Shown piece after piece: positions 35,179-35,637 of a DNA stretch of 35,637 bases. Source of the stretch: CAYUIG01 sp964444685 (GTDB lineage Bacteria; Gemmatimonadota; Gemmatimonadetes; Longimicrobiales; RSA9); assembly GCA_964444685.1 (NCBI GenBank), contig CAYUIG010000037.1, positions 1-35,637 on the forward strand, read 5' to 3'. How positions within the stretch are numbered: the stretch's first letter is position 1; every line of letters starts with the position of its first letter. Both the position numbers and the translations under genes were made by a program. The notes beneath the pieces were generated by a model that was given only the letters and a program-made list of their open reading frames with translations, had not been told where the DNA came from and searched no databases.

Positions 35179-35637
<459 letters not shown>

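Overview
The window is a stretch of a very GC-rich bacterial chromosome, packed with genes on both strands, and interrupted by one run of exactly 100 N (21129-21228). Gene content (GlgE pathway, menaquinone-type ubiD/ubiA/ubiX, cupredoxin lipoprotein, SLC13 permease in a sulfate locus), frequent GTG/TTG starts and TATCTT-like -10 boxes suggest a Gram-negative environmental lineage such as Gemmatimonadota. This is inference; no rRNA or marker comparison is possible here. The N run points to a draft or metagenome assembly. No tRNA, rRNA, IS element, phage gene or CRISPR was seen, and there is no gene-free stretch above 300 bp.

Region 1 (1-8554, minus): a four-gene alpha-glucan operon, transcribed glgE, treS-mak fusion, malQ, glgB (glgB runs off the left edge). 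Trehalose is isomerised to maltose, phosphorylated, polymerised by GlgE and branched by GlgB, while MalQ disproportionates maltodextrins.

Region 2 (8723-13654, plus): a cupredoxin-like lipoprotein followed by a sulfate activation set: cysQ, cysC, an SLC13/RCK permease and sat. No APS or PAPS reductase is in view. An EamA transporter (13656-14600, minus) ends 1 nt from sat.

Region 3 (14784-19335, plus): leucine-dehydrogenase-like enzyme, ubiD, ubiA, ubiX and a YfcE-type phosphodiesterase, nearly all joined by 4-nt start/stop overlaps. ubiD/ubiA/ubiX look like the late prenylation/decarboxylation steps of quinone synthesis.

Region 4 (19332-25019, minus): a Cys/Met-metabolism PLP enzyme, an M48 metalloprotease, purD, mutM (broken by the N gap), a Cho-type UvrC homologue and a small Cys-rich protein. 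Between mutM and cho lies a ~137-bp element with long imperfect inverted ends, the most repeat-like object in the window.

Region 5 (25085-33754, plus): an alpha/beta hydrolase, then glmM-glmS (amino-sugar precursors for the cell wall), dtd, maf, glpK, a YfiM-like small protein and a degenerate glycogen-debranching-enzyme homologue, with tight overlaps from glmS onward. Region 6 (33779-35637, plus): a membrane zinc-ribbon protein overlapping a threonine aldolase gene, then recA, cut by the right edge.

Most of the window is core metabolism. The best candidates for something undescribed are the inverted-repeat element, the debranching-enzyme relative that has lost its signature motifs, the permease in the sulfate locus and the unusual start region of the cho-like gene.
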